Shown: positions 9,322 to 18,594 of the stretch, in pieces
Position numbering within the stretch: position 1 is the stretch's first letter
Layout: each line of letters begins with the position of its first letter
DNA from: Cryptosporangium minutisporangium
Lineage (GTDB): Bacteria; Actinomycetota; Actinomycetes; Mycobacteriales; Cryptosporangiaceae
Direction: 5' to 3'
Assembly (NCBI RefSeq): GCF_039536245.1
Contig: NZ_BAAAYN010000079.1
Coordinates: 8,123 to 66,141, forward strand
Length of the DNA stretch: 58,019 nucleotides
Position numbers and translations under genes: made by a program
The notes under the pieces: model-generated
Database searches by the model: none
What the model saw: the letters and a program-made list of their open reading frames with translations, nothing else
Told to the model about the DNA's origin: nothing

Positions 9322-9337
9322 AAGTGATCTGGATCAC
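9322..9337. promoter_or_regulatory. CRP-like inverted repeat upstream of importer operon
   Basis: AGTGATCTGGATCACT has arms AGTGATC and GATCACT. Its core GTGA-N6-TCAC matches the general actinobacterial Crp/GlxR half-site pattern. It abuts the perfect LacI operator. This arrangement suggests combined specific and global carbon control of the sugar importer; the binding factor is inferred. Confidence 0.5.
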
Positions 9338-9389
9338 TCCACTTGGTCACTGGCTCGATCTCGGCAACGACGGCGAGAGAGGCGGAACG

Positions 9390-10715
9390 GTGAGACGGAC
9401 AACGCACGTCCGACGGCGCGTACTGGGAAGCCGTGTTCTGGGTGCCCTGGCGGTACTCGGCCTGTTGGCCCCGCTCCTCACCGCCTGCGGTGGTGAGGAA
9501 TCCGGCGGCCCGACCACGTTGACGTTCTACAGCTCCAACCCCAACCAGGTACCGATCGTCGAGAAGTGCGCCGTGGAGTCCGGCGGACGCTACACGCTCG
9601 ACGTTCAGGCGCTCCCGAACACCGCGAGCGGTGCCCGGGAACAGCTGTTACGGCGGCTGGCCGCGGAGGACCGCGGCATGGACATCCTCTCGATCGACCC
9701 GCCGTTCATGGCCGAGTTCGCCAACGCCGGCTTCCTACGGCCGTTCACCGACGCCGAGCGCCGGCACTTCTCGTACGACGTGTTGGCCGGGCCCCTCGAG
9801 CAGGGCATCTTCGAGGACAAGATGTACTCGGCGCCCGCCAACGGGAACACCCAGCTGCTCTGGTACCGCAAGTCGGTGCTGAAGAAGGCCGGTATCGACC
9901 CGAGCGCCGGACCGGTCACCTGGGACCAGCTCATCACCGCCGCCGAGAAGGCCGGGGTGACGTTCGCCGCGCAGGGACGTCGCAACGAGAGCCTGATGGT
10001 GTGGGTCAACGCGCTGGTCGAGTCGGCAGGCGGGACGATCCTGAGTCCGGACTCCGAAGGGAAACCCGCCGACGAGGTGACGTCCGGGCTGGACAGCGAC
10101 GCCGGGCGGCAGGCCGCCCGGATCATGCGGAAGCTGGCCGACTCGCCGGCCGCCTACCCGGGCTTCAGCACCGGCGGCGAGGAGAACTCGCGCGCCGCGT
10201 TCCAGGCCGCGGACGGCGGCTTCATGGTGAACTGGCCGTACATCTGGGCCGCGGCCCAGACCGCGGTCGCGGACGGCTCACTCGCCGAGAGCTTCCTCGA
10301 CGACGTCGGATGGACGCGCTACCCCCGAGTGCTCGCCGACCGCGAGAGCGCACCACCGTCGGGCGGCCTCGGCCTCTCGATCAGCGCGTTCAGCCGGCAC
10401 CAGGACCTGGCCGTCGACGTGATCCGCTGCGTGCTCTCCCCGACGAACCAGAAGGCGTACATGTTCACGGCCGGTGACCCGGCCGTCATCGGCTCGATCT
10501 TCGACGACCCGGAGGTCCGGGAACGGTTCCCGATGGCCGACGCCATCCGGGAAGGCATGGCCGACGCGGGGCCGCGGCCGGTCACCCCCTACTACGGCGA
10601 CGTCACCGCAGCGGTCCAGTCGGGGTTCCACCCGCCGGACGAGGTAACCGAGTCGTCGGCGAAGGAAACCGGCGACCTGCTCGAGGCCGTCCTGTCCAAC
10701 GAGCGGCTGATTTAG
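9390..10715 (+). CDS. lpqY: ABC sugar-binding lipoprotein, LpqY-like
   Basis: A 441-residue extracellular solute-binding protein. It has a basic N-terminus, a hydrophobic signal (VLGALAVLGLLAPLL) and the lipobox LTAC, so it is a lipoprotein. The mature protein resembles mycobacterial LpqY in recalled features: a YSSN start, GGRYTLDVQALPN, EQLLRRLAAEDRGMDILSID, NTQLLWYRKSVL and a C-terminal GPRPVTPYYGD. The GTG at 9390 places a GAGAGAGGCGG ribosome site ~6 nt upstream; longer in-frame versions would cross the operators. It is followed at once by two permeases, an ATPase and a glucosidase. Trehalose or a related alpha-glucoside is the likely ligand by family and context. Confidence 0.85.
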   Translation: MRRTTHVRRRVLGSRVLGALAVLGLLAPLLTACGGEESGGPTTLTFYSSNPNQVPIVEKCAVESGGRYTLDVQALPNTASGAREQLLRRLAAEDRGMDILSIDPPFMAEFANAGFLRPFTDAERRHFSYDVLAGPLEQGIFEDKMYSAPANGNTQLLWYRKSVLKKAGIDPSAGPVTWDQLITAAEKAGVTFAAQGRRNESLMVWVNALVESAGGTILSPDSEGKPADEVTSGLDSDAGRQAARIMRKLADSPAAYPGFSTGGEENSRAAFQAADGGFMVNWPYIWAAAQTAVADGSLAESFLDDVGWTRYPRVLADRESAPPSGGLGLSISAFSRHQDLAVDVIRCVLSPTNQKAYMFTAGDPAVIGSIFDDPEVRERFPMADAIREGMADAGPRPVTPYYGDVTAAVQSGFHPPDEVTESSAKETGDLLEAVLSNERLI

Positions 10716-10723
10716 GAGCGTCG

Positions 10724-11674
10724 ATGAGCACCACGATCCCCGCCGCCCCGCCGGAGGCCGCTCCGGTTCCGCCCCGCCGGGCCCGCCCGGCGATGACCGA
10801 CCGGACCCGCCACGAACGGCGGCTGGGCTGGATGCTGGCCGGCCCCGCCCTGTTCGTGATGGTCGCCGTCACCGGCTATCCGATCCTCAACGCGCTCTGG
10901 CTCTCGCTCTTCGACTACCGGCTCACCGACCCCGACGGCCGCGAGTTCGTCTGGTTCGCCAACTACGCGACGATCTTCACCGACGGTCTGTTCTGGCGGC
11001 AGTTCGGCGTCACCGCCCTGATCACGGTCGTCACGGTCTCGGTGGAACTCGTGCTCGGGTTCGCGCTGGCCATGGTGATGCACCGCGCGCTCTACATGCG
11101 GACGCTGTTGCGCACCGCCATCCTGATCCCGTACGGCATCATCACGGTCGTCTCCGCCTTCTCCTGGCAGTACGCGTTCAGCAACACCTACGGCTTCGTC
11201 AATCCGTGGTTCGGGCTGGGCGATCAGGACTGGTTCGGCAACACCTGGACGGCCCTGTTCGCGATCTGCGTCGCGGAGATCTGGAAGACGACCCCGTTCA
11301 TGTCGCTTCTCCTCCTTGCCGGGCTGGCACAGATCCCGAACGACTACCTGGAGGCGGCGACCGTCGACGGCGCCACGCCGTGGCAGCGGTTCAAGCGGGT
11401 CATCCTGCCGAACATGAAGGCCGCGATCATGGTCGCGCTGCTGTTCCGGACGCTCGACGCGTTCCGCATCTTCGACAATGTCTTCATCATGACCGCTGGT
11501 GCGCAGGGCACCGAGACGCTGTCGTTCCTCGCCTACCGGCAGACGATCAGCCGGGTGATGGTCGGTCTCGGGTCTGCGGTCAGCGTGATCCTCGCGGTGA
11601 TCGTCGTCCTGATCGCGTTCCTGTTCGTCAAGGTCTTCCGCACCGACCTGTCCCAGCAGAAGGGAGGCAACTGA
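10724..11674 (+). CDS. sugA: ABC sugar permease 1 (SugA/UgpA/MalF type)
   Basis: A 316-residue inner-membrane permease with a ~35-residue cytoplasmic N-terminus and about six transmembrane helices (first at LAGPALFVMVAVTGYPIL). The EAA loop that contacts the ATPase is EAATVDGATPWQRFKRVILP (~208-227). It lies 8 nt after lpqY with ribosome site AGGAGCG, and its stop overlaps the next start in TGATG. It forms the translocation pore together with the following permease. Confidence 0.9.
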   Translation: MSTTIPAAPPEAAPVPPRRARPAMTDRTRHERRLGWMLAGPALFVMVAVTGYPILNALWLSLFDYRLTDPDGREFVWFANYATIFTDGLFWRQFGVTALITVVTVSVELVLGFALAMVMHRALYMRTLLRTAILIPYGIITVVSAFSWQYAFSNTYGFVNPWFGLGDQDWFGNTWTALFAICVAEIWKTTPFMSLLLLAGLAQIPNDYLEAATVDGATPWQRFKRVILPNMKAAIMVALLFRTLDAFRIFDNVFIMTAGAQGTETLSFLAYRQTISRVMVGLGSAVSVILAVIVVLIAFLFVKVFRTDLSQQKGGN

Positions 11675-12504
11675 TGAAACCCGGACGCCGGGCCGAGGTC
11701 GCCTGGATCGTCGGCGGGATCGCGGTGGTCCTCTACGCGATCGTGCCGGTCGCCTGGATCGTCTCGCTCTCGTTCAAGGGCGGCGACGACATCACCAACC
11801 AATCGTTCCTCCCCTCGGCCTTCACCTGGGAGAACTACCGGATCGTTTTCGCGTCCGACCTGTTCACGACAGCGCTGCGCAACTCGATCGGGATCACGAT
11901 CATCGCGACCACGATCTCGGTCGTGCTCGCAACGCTCGCCGCCTACGCGGTGGCGCGGCTGGAGTTCCCCGGCAAGCGCCTGATCCTGGGCGTCGCGCTC
12001 GCGATCACGGTGTTCCCGATCATCGCGATCGCCACCCCGCTGTTCAACATGTGGCGGAACATCGGCCTCTACGACACCTGGATCGGGCTGATCATCCCGT
12101 ACCTGTCGTTCTCCCTTCCGCTCTCGGTCTACGTCCTCTCGGCGTTCTTCCGGGAGATCCCGTGGGAGATGGAGCAGGCGGCTCAGGTCGACGGCGCGAC
12201 GAGCTGGCAGGCGTTCCGGAAAGTGATCGTGCCGCTCGCGGCCCCCGGCGTGGCCACCGCCGCGATCCTGACGTTCTTCGCGGTCTGGAACGACTTCATC
12301 TTCGGTATCACGCTCACCTCGAGCGAGAGATCCCGGCCGGTTCCGGCGGCGCTCGCGTTCTTCAGCGGGGAGTCGTCGTTCTCCGAGCCGACCGCGCCGA
12401 TCGCCGCGGCCTCGGTGATCATCACGATCCCGGTGATCGTTCTCGTCCTGTTCTTCCAGCGTCGAATCGTCGCCGGTCTGACCGCCGGTGCGGTCAAGGG
12501 TTAG
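11674..12504 (+). CDS. sugB: ABC sugar permease 2 (SugB/UgpE/MalG type)
   Basis: A 276-residue permease with six predicted helices. The first is IVGGIAVVLYAIVPVAWIVS, and the periplasmic segment FTWENYRIVF is typical of MalG-like partners. The EAA loop is EQAAQVDGATSWQAFRKVIV (~166-185). The ATG overlaps the sugA stop by one base. The C-terminus ends in IVAGLTAGAVKG, a common ending in this subfamily. Confidence 0.9.
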   Translation: MKPGRRAEVAWIVGGIAVVLYAIVPVAWIVSLSFKGGDDITNQSFLPSAFTWENYRIVFASDLFTTALRNSIGITIIATTISVVLATLAAYAVARLEFPGKRLILGVALAITVFPIIAIATPLFNMWRNIGLYDTWIGLIIPYLSFSLPLSVYVLSAFFREIPWEMEQAAQVDGATSWQAFRKVIVPLAAPGVATAAILTFFAVWNDFIFGITLTSSERSRPVPAALAFFSGESSFSEPTAPIAAASVIITIPVIVLVLFFQRRIVAGLTAGAVKG

Positions 12505-12516
12505 GGGAGGGACGCC

Positions 12517-13779
<1,263 letters not shown>

Positions 13780-13808
13780 CGCAGCCGCACACGGGGGAAG
13801 GGGCACGG

Positions 13809-15479
13809 ATGGCCGGCGACGAGTGGTGGCGGAGCGCGGTGATCTACCAGGTCTACATCCGCAGCTTCGCCGACGGGAACGGCGACGGGCTGGGCGACGT
13901 CGCCGGGATCCGGAACCGTCTGCCGTACCTCGCGGACCTGGGCGTCGACGCGATCTGGATCAACCCGTGGTACCCGTCGCCGATGGCCGACGGCGGCTAC
14001 GACGTCAGCGACTACCGGGACGTCGATCCCCGCTTCGGGACGCTCGCCGAGGCGGAGAGCCTGGTGGACGAGGCGCACGCCCACGGGCTGCGGGTGCTTC
14101 TGGACATCGTGCCGAACCACACGTCCGACGCGCACCCGTGGTTCCGGAGTGCGGTGGCGGCCGGCCCCGGTGCGCCGGCCCGCGACCGCTACCTGTTCCG
14201 GCCGGGCCGGGGTGCGGACGGTTCGGTGCCACCCAACGACTGGTCCAGCGTCTTTGGTGGCCCGGCCTGGACCCGGGTGACCGAGCCGGACGGCCGGCCG
14301 GGGCAGTGGTACCTGCACCTGTTCGACCCCTCCCAGCCGGACCTGAACTGGGACCATCCGGCCGTGCGGGCCGAGTTCGTCGCCACGCTCCGGTTCTGGT
14401 TCGACCGTGGTGTCGACGGGTTCCGGATCGACGTCGCGCACTCGCTGATCAAGGAGCCGGGCCTGCCCGACCTGGCGGGCCGGCGGTTCCCGGCTCCCGG
14501 AAGCGCGGACGGACATCGTGGGCCCGGCGTGGAGGCGCACCCGCACTGGGACCGCGAGGAAGTGCACGAGGTCTACCGCGAGTGGCGCGCGGTGGCCGAC
14601 ACCTACGACCCGCCGCGGATCTTCGTGGCCGAGGCCTGGGTGGACGAGCCGGAGCGGCTCTCCCGGTACCTGCGCCCGGACGAACTGCACACCGCGTTCA
14701 ACTTCATCTACCTGATGGCCCCGTGGCGCGCCGCCGACCTGCGCCGCACGATCGTCCGGACCCTCGCGGAGCACCTCGCCGTCGGCGCGGCGCCGACCTG
14801 GGTGCTGTCCAACCACGACGTCGCCCGGCACGTGTCGCGCTATGCCCGTGCCGAGCAGTCCACGCCGACCCGGCAGCTCGACGATCTGCTCGATCGCCCC
14901 GCCGACCTGGCACTCGGTACCCGCCGCGCCCGGGCCGCCCTGCTGCTCACGCTCGCGCTGCCCGGGAGCGTCTACCTGTACCAGGGGGAGGAGCTGGGCC
15001 TGCCCGAGGTGGAGGACCTGCCCGAGGACGTGCTGCAGGACCCGACCTGGCACCGGTCCGGCCACACCGAGCGAGGCCGCGACGGAAGCCGCGTGCCGCT
15101 GCCCTGGAGCGGTAGTTCGCCGCCGTTCGGGTTCGGGCCGGGGCCGACGACCTGGCTGCCCCAGCCGCCGTCGTGGGCGGGGCTGACGGTCGAGGCGCAG
15201 GCCGGCGATCCGGCGTCGATGCTGGAGCTCTACCGAACGGCCCTGCGTACTCGCCGGACGATGCCGACGCTCCCGAGCGCGCCGTTCCGGTTCCGGGACG
15301 AGTTCGGGCCGGACGTCGTCGCGTTCGAGCGGGACGCCGGGTTCCTCTGTGTCGTGAACCTCGGGCGCTCGCCGGTGCTGCTACCGCCGCGGGCGACCGT
15401 CCTGCTGGCCAGCACACCGCCGGAGGAGCAGGTCACGGGCGTCCTGCCCGTGGACGCCGCGGTGTGGCTCGGACCGTGA
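13809..15479 (+). CDS. GH13 alpha-glucosidase
   Basis: A 556-residue alpha-amylase-family hydrolase of the oligo-1,6-glucosidase/alpha-glucosidase/trehalose-hydrolase group. GH13 regions in order: DIVPNHTS (~103), GFRIDVAHS with nucleophile Asp (~200), FVAEAWV with acid/base Glu (~275), SNHDVARH (~337). YQVYIRSFADGNGDGLGD near the N-terminus is characteristic. No signal peptide, so it acts in the cytoplasm on imported sugar. It lies 29 nt after the importer ATPase with ribosome site GGGGAAGGGG. Context suggests it cleaves trehalose or a maltose-type alpha-glucoside; the exact linkage cannot be read from sequence. Confidence 0.92.
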   Translation: MAGDEWWRSAVIYQVYIRSFADGNGDGLGDVAGIRNRLPYLADLGVDAIWINPWYPSPMADGGYDVSDYRDVDPRFGTLAEAESLVDEAHAHGLRVLLDIVPNHTSDAHPWFRSAVAAGPGAPARDRYLFRPGRGADGSVPPNDWSSVFGGPAWTRVTEPDGRPGQWYLHLFDPSQPDLNWDHPAVRAEFVATLRFWFDRGVDGFRIDVAHSLIKEPGLPDLAGRRFPAPGSADGHRGPGVEAHPHWDREEVHEVYREWRAVADTYDPPRIFVAEAWVDEPERLSRYLRPDELHTAFNFIYLMAPWRAADLRRTIVRTLAEHLAVGAAPTWVLSNHDVARHVSRYARAEQSTPTRQLDDLLDRPADLALGTRRARAALLLTLALPGSVYLYQGEELGLPEVEDLPEDVLQDPTWHRSGHTERGRDGSRVPLPWSGSSPPFGFGPGPTTWLPQPPSWAGLTVEAQAGDPASMLELYRTALRTRRTMPTLPSAPFRFRDEFGPDVVAFERDAGFLCVVNLGRSPVLLPPRATVLLASTPPEEQVTGVLPVDAAVWLGP

Positions 15480-15503
15480 GGCACCGCACGCGCTAACTTT
15501 TCT

Positions 15504-15533
15504 TTGCATGTGCCGCTCCTGGTTGTCTAGGGT
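15504..15533 (+). promoter_or_regulatory. Candidate sigma-70-type promoter for leaderless arsR-type gene
   Basis: TTGCAT (15504-15509), an 18-nt spacer and TAGGGT (15528-15533). The -10 ends 6 nt before the GTG at 15540, so transcription would start at the start codon. No Shine-Dalgarno is present in the 12 nt before the GTG, which supports a leaderless message. Confidence 0.5.
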
Positions 15534-15539
15534 GAGTCC

Positions 15540-15881
15540 GTGACGCGCTCACCGCCCACCGGGGACGAACTGGTCGCGGTCCTGTCGACGCTGGCCAACC
15601 CGCACCGGTTGCGGGTGGTCGCGGCGCTGCGCCGGGAGCGGACGTACGTGAGCCGGCTCGCCCGTGAGTTGGGCATCAGCCGGCCGCTGCTCCAGGTGCA
15701 CCTGCGCAAACTGCAGGCCGCCGGCTTGGTCACGTCGCAGCTCGAGCTCTCCGAGGACGGCAAGGCGCTGCGCTACTACCAGGTGACCGAGTTCGCGTAC
15801 CAGCTCACCCCGGACACCATCACGGCCGCGGTGCCGACCCTCAGCACGAACCCACCCGCCGAAGCGACGAAGGGAACCTGA
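15540..15881 (+). CDS. ArsR-type winged-helix regulator
   Basis: A 113-residue helix-turn-helix protein. LSTLANPHRLRVVAALRRE is the usual ArsR helix 1-2 region, and RLARELGISRPLLQVHLRKL (~41-60) is the recognition helix. RYYQVTEFAYQLTPDTI forms the wing and C-terminal helix. No Cys pair for metal sensing is seen. It is 2 nt upstream of a small membrane protein and in line with an MMPL exporter, so it probably represses this operon in response to an exporter substrate. The stop is separated from the next ATG only by CC. Confidence 0.88.
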   Translation: MTRSPPTGDELVAVLSTLANPHRLRVVAALRRERTYVSRLARELGISRPLLQVHLRKLQAAGLVTSQLELSEDGKALRYYQVTEFAYQLTPDTITAAVPTLSTNPPAEATKGT

Positions 15882-15883
15882 CC

Positions 15884-16141
15884 ATGGACGGGCACGAAAT
15901 GGCGGAGGTCGTGGGGACGGTCGGCATCTTCACGTTCATCACGGTCGTCGTCTGGCAGCTGTTCGCCACCTGGCGTGCCAAGGCCGCGCTCGTCCGCGAG
16001 GCCGAGTACCGCGAGCTCGCGGCCCGGCTGGTCACCGGCCAGGAGGAGTCCAACCGGCAGCTGGCCGACCTGTCCGGTCAGCTCTCCGACCTCCGCACCC
16101 GCATGACGCAGTTGGAACGCGTCCTGACCGAGGTGGAGTAA
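15884..16141 (+). CDS. Small membrane-anchored coiled-coil protein
   Basis: An 85-residue protein. One transmembrane helix (VGTVGIFTFITVVVWQLF, ~11-28) is followed by a cytoplasmic amphipathic coiled coil to the C-terminus (SNRQLADLSGQLSDLRTRMT). It is translationally adjacent to the ArsR-type gene and precedes the MMPL exporter. I do not recognise a named family. It could be an accessory or scaffold subunit of the exporter, on operon context only. Confidence 0.75.
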   Translation: MDGHEMAEVVGTVGIFTFITVVVWQLFATWRAKAALVREAEYRELAARLVTGQEESNRQLADLSGQLSDLRTRMTQLERVLTEVE

Positions 16142-16239
16142 CCGCGCCGAAAGCGTGGGCCGTCGAGCGGCAACTCGACGGCCCAGGTGAAGAAGCACTT
16201 CCTCGCCTGCACGGCGAGTTCTACCGAATCGCTCCTCCA

Positions 16240-18510
16240 GTGAAAGGACACCAGGTCATGCTGGGTCTGCGCAACTCTCCCTCCGGCGTGCCCGAAAACC
16301 GGCCGCCGCTCCGGCCGCCGGTCGTGGAGCGGATCGCCGACTGGTCGGCCCGCCACCGGTTCGTCGCGATCGCCGGGTGGCTCGTGGCGGTCCTGCTCGC
16401 GGTCGTCGCCGGCGGCCTGGTACCCGGGCCCGGCGCCCGCAGCGTCGATCCGGGCGAGACCGGCCGCGCGCAGCAGGTGCTCGACGCCCAGGAGGATGCC
16501 CAGGCGATCCAGGAGAGCGTCCTGGTCCAGGCCGCGGACCCGGCCGCGGTGCGGACGGCGGTGGCCGGGCTGGTCGCGGCGTTGCGCGGGGCCGCGGTCG
16601 CCGAGGTGTGGTCACCCCTCGATCCGGGCCGTACCGAGCGGCTGACGCCCGACCGGCGCTCCGCACTCGTCACGTACCAGATCGCCGGGCCGGTCGAGGG
16701 AGCGTCGGTGCGCGCCGACGAGGTGGCCGCGGTGGTCGGCCGCGTCGCGGACGACCACCCCGGCGTCCGGCTCGCCCTCGCCGGTGACCGGAGCCTCGCC
16801 GCGGCGGTCGAGACCGCGATCGGCGACGACGTGCGTCGCTCCGAGCGGATCTCGCTGCCGCTCACCGTGGCGATCCTGCTCGTCGTGTTCGGAGCACTGG
16901 TCGCCGCGAGCATCCCGGTGCTGCTCACCGCGACCGCCGTCGTGACCACGTTCGGTCTGCTGCAGGTCGTCGACCACTGGCTGGCGGTGAACAGCGCGGC
17001 CAACACGATGGTGCTGCTGATCGGCGTCGCGGTCGGCGTCGACTACGCGCTGTTCTCGCTGCGGCGGGTGCGGGAGGAGCGTGCCGCCGGGCAGGACACC
17101 CGGAGCGCGGTGCGGATCGCCGCCCGGACCTCCGGCCGGGTGATCCTGGTGTCCGGTTTGATCGTCATCGTCTGCTTGAGCGGTCTGCTGCTGACCGGGA
17201 TCGGCGTGTTCCGTGGCGCGGCGATCGGGATCGCGCTCGTCGTCGCGGTGGCGATGCTGGGCTCGCTGACCGTCCTGCCCGCGGTGCTCGCCGCGCTCGG
17301 ACACCGGGTCGAGTGGGGGCGCCTGCCCTGGTGGGGCCGGCGTCGTGCGGCCGGACGTCCGTCCAGGGCGTGGGGGCGGCTGGCGTCCGCGGTCACCCGG
17401 CGGCCGGTGGCCTGGGGCGGCGCCGCGGTGGTGGGGCTGCTGCTGATGGCCGTGCCCGCCACCGGCATGCGCTTGCAGGACGCCCCGGTCACCGACAGCC
17501 TGCCGCGGAGCGTTCCGGCGATCGACGCCGGCGTGCGGATGAACGACGCGTTCCCGGGCGCCGCCGCGCCGGCTCGCGTCGTCGTGTGGGCCGACCCGGG
17601 CGTTCCGCTCGACGCCCGGCAGGTGGCCGAGGCGCTGGGCGGGATCGACCGCGTGACGGTAGCGGAGTACGGGGACGCCGTCCTCGCCCGGGTTCCGCTG
17701 CCCGGCTCGGGTACCGACCCGACGTCCACCCGGGCGCTGCGGGACCTGCGCACCCAGGTCCTGCCGGACGCGCTCCACGACCTCGACGGCGTCCACTGGG
17801 CGGTGGCCGGGCGCACCGCGTTCGCCGCCGACTTCGCCGACCAGCTCTCCCGCCGGACGCCGCTGGTGCTCGCGTTCGTCCTCGGGCTGGCGTTCGTGCT
17901 GCTCTTCGCGGTGTTCCGGTCGATCCGGGTCGCGGCGGCGTCGATCGGGCTGAACCTGCTGTCGGTGGGGGCCGCGTACGGCGTCCTGACCTGGGTGTTC
18001 CAGGAGGGGAACCTGAGCGGTCCGCTCGGCTTCACCGCGTACGGAGGCGTCGTCGGCTGGCTACCGCTGTTCCTGTTCGTCCTGCTGTTCGGGTTGAGCA
18101 TGGACTACCACGTGTTCATCCTCAGCCGGATCCGCGAGCGCCGGGCGGCGGACGCGGCGGTCGGCCCCGGTGCGCACCGAGACGCGATCGTCGGCGGGAT
18201 CGCGTCCAGCGCGGGGGTGGTGAGCAGCGCCGCCGTGATCATGACCGCGGCGTTCTCGATCTTCGTGACGCTCAGCGCGGTCGAGTACAAAATGCTCGGT
18301 GTCGGTGCGGCGGTCGCGATCCTGCTCGACGCCACCGTGGTGCGCGGCGTGCTGCTGCCCGCGACGCTGGCGGTGCTGGGCCCCCGTGCCCTAGGACCGC
18401 GCCGTGCCCCCGAACCGCCCCGGTCCACGCTCGACCCCCGATCGGTGGTCGACGAATCGTCCGGTACCCGACATGACGCTGTCCCGAATCCCGCGAATGC
18501 GGATGGATAG
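16240..18510 (+). CDS. MMPL-family RND-type exporter
   Basis: A 756-residue transporter with the two-fold MMPL layout. TM1 is at FVAIAGWLVAVLLAVVAGGL, then an extracytoplasmic domain. The next five helices include NTMVLLIGVAVGVDYALFSL, which carries the proton-relay Asp-Tyr typical of MMPL/SecDF. A second extracytoplasmic domain follows, then the matching GLSMDYHVFILSRIRE block (Asp-Tyr again). The ATG at 16240 follows an apparently weak site; a second ATG at 16258 is possible. Likely exports a lipid, polyketide or toxic hydrophobic compound under the ArsR-type regulator 360 bp upstream. A 98-bp gap separates it from the small membrane protein. Confidence 0.92.
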   Translation: MKGHQVMLGLRNSPSGVPENRPPLRPPVVERIADWSARHRFVAIAGWLVAVLLAVVAGGLVPGPGARSVDPGETGRAQQVLDAQEDAQAIQESVLVQAADPAAVRTAVAGLVAALRGAAVAEVWSPLDPGRTERLTPDRRSALVTYQIAGPVEGASVRADEVAAVVGRVADDHPGVRLALAGDRSLAAAVETAIGDDVRRSERISLPLTVAILLVVFGALVAASIPVLLTATAVVTTFGLLQVVDHWLAVNSAANTMVLLIGVAVGVDYALFSLRRVREERAAGQDTRSAVRIAARTSGRVILVSGLIVIVCLSGLLLTGIGVFRGAAIGIALVVAVAMLGSLTVLPAVLAALGHRVEWGRLPWWGRRRAAGRPSRAWGRLASAVTRRPVAWGGAAVVGLLLMAVPATGMRLQDAPVTDSLPRSVPAIDAGVRMNDAFPGAAAPARVVVWADPGVPLDARQVAEALGGIDRVTVAEYGDAVLARVPLPGSGTDPTSTRALRDLRTQVLPDALHDLDGVHWAVAGRTAFAADFADQLSRRTPLVLAFVLGLAFVLLFAVFRSIRVAAASIGLNLLSVGAAYGVLTWVFQEGNLSGPLGFTAYGGVVGWLPLFLFVLLFGLSMDYHVFILSRIRERRAADAAVGPGAHRDAIVGGIASSAGVVSSAAVIMTAAFSIFVTLSAVEYKMLGVGAAVAILLDATVVRGVLLPATLAVLGPRALGPRRAPEPPRSTLDPRSVVDESSGTRHDAVPNPANADG

Positions 18511-18516
18511 GAGGCG

Positions 18517-18539
18517 CCCGACGGGGTGCAACCGTCGGG
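18517..18539. terminator. Bidirectional hairpin between convergent genes
   Basis: Inverted repeat CCCGACGG - GGTGCAA loop - CCGTCGGG lies just after the MMPL stop and between two converging genes. There is no U-tract, as is common for high-GC actinobacterial terminators. Confidence 0.5.
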
Positions 18540-18594
18540 GTCAGGGGGCCAGGGACGGGCGCCACGGGGGAGCCCGTCTCTGCGAGGCCCCTCG

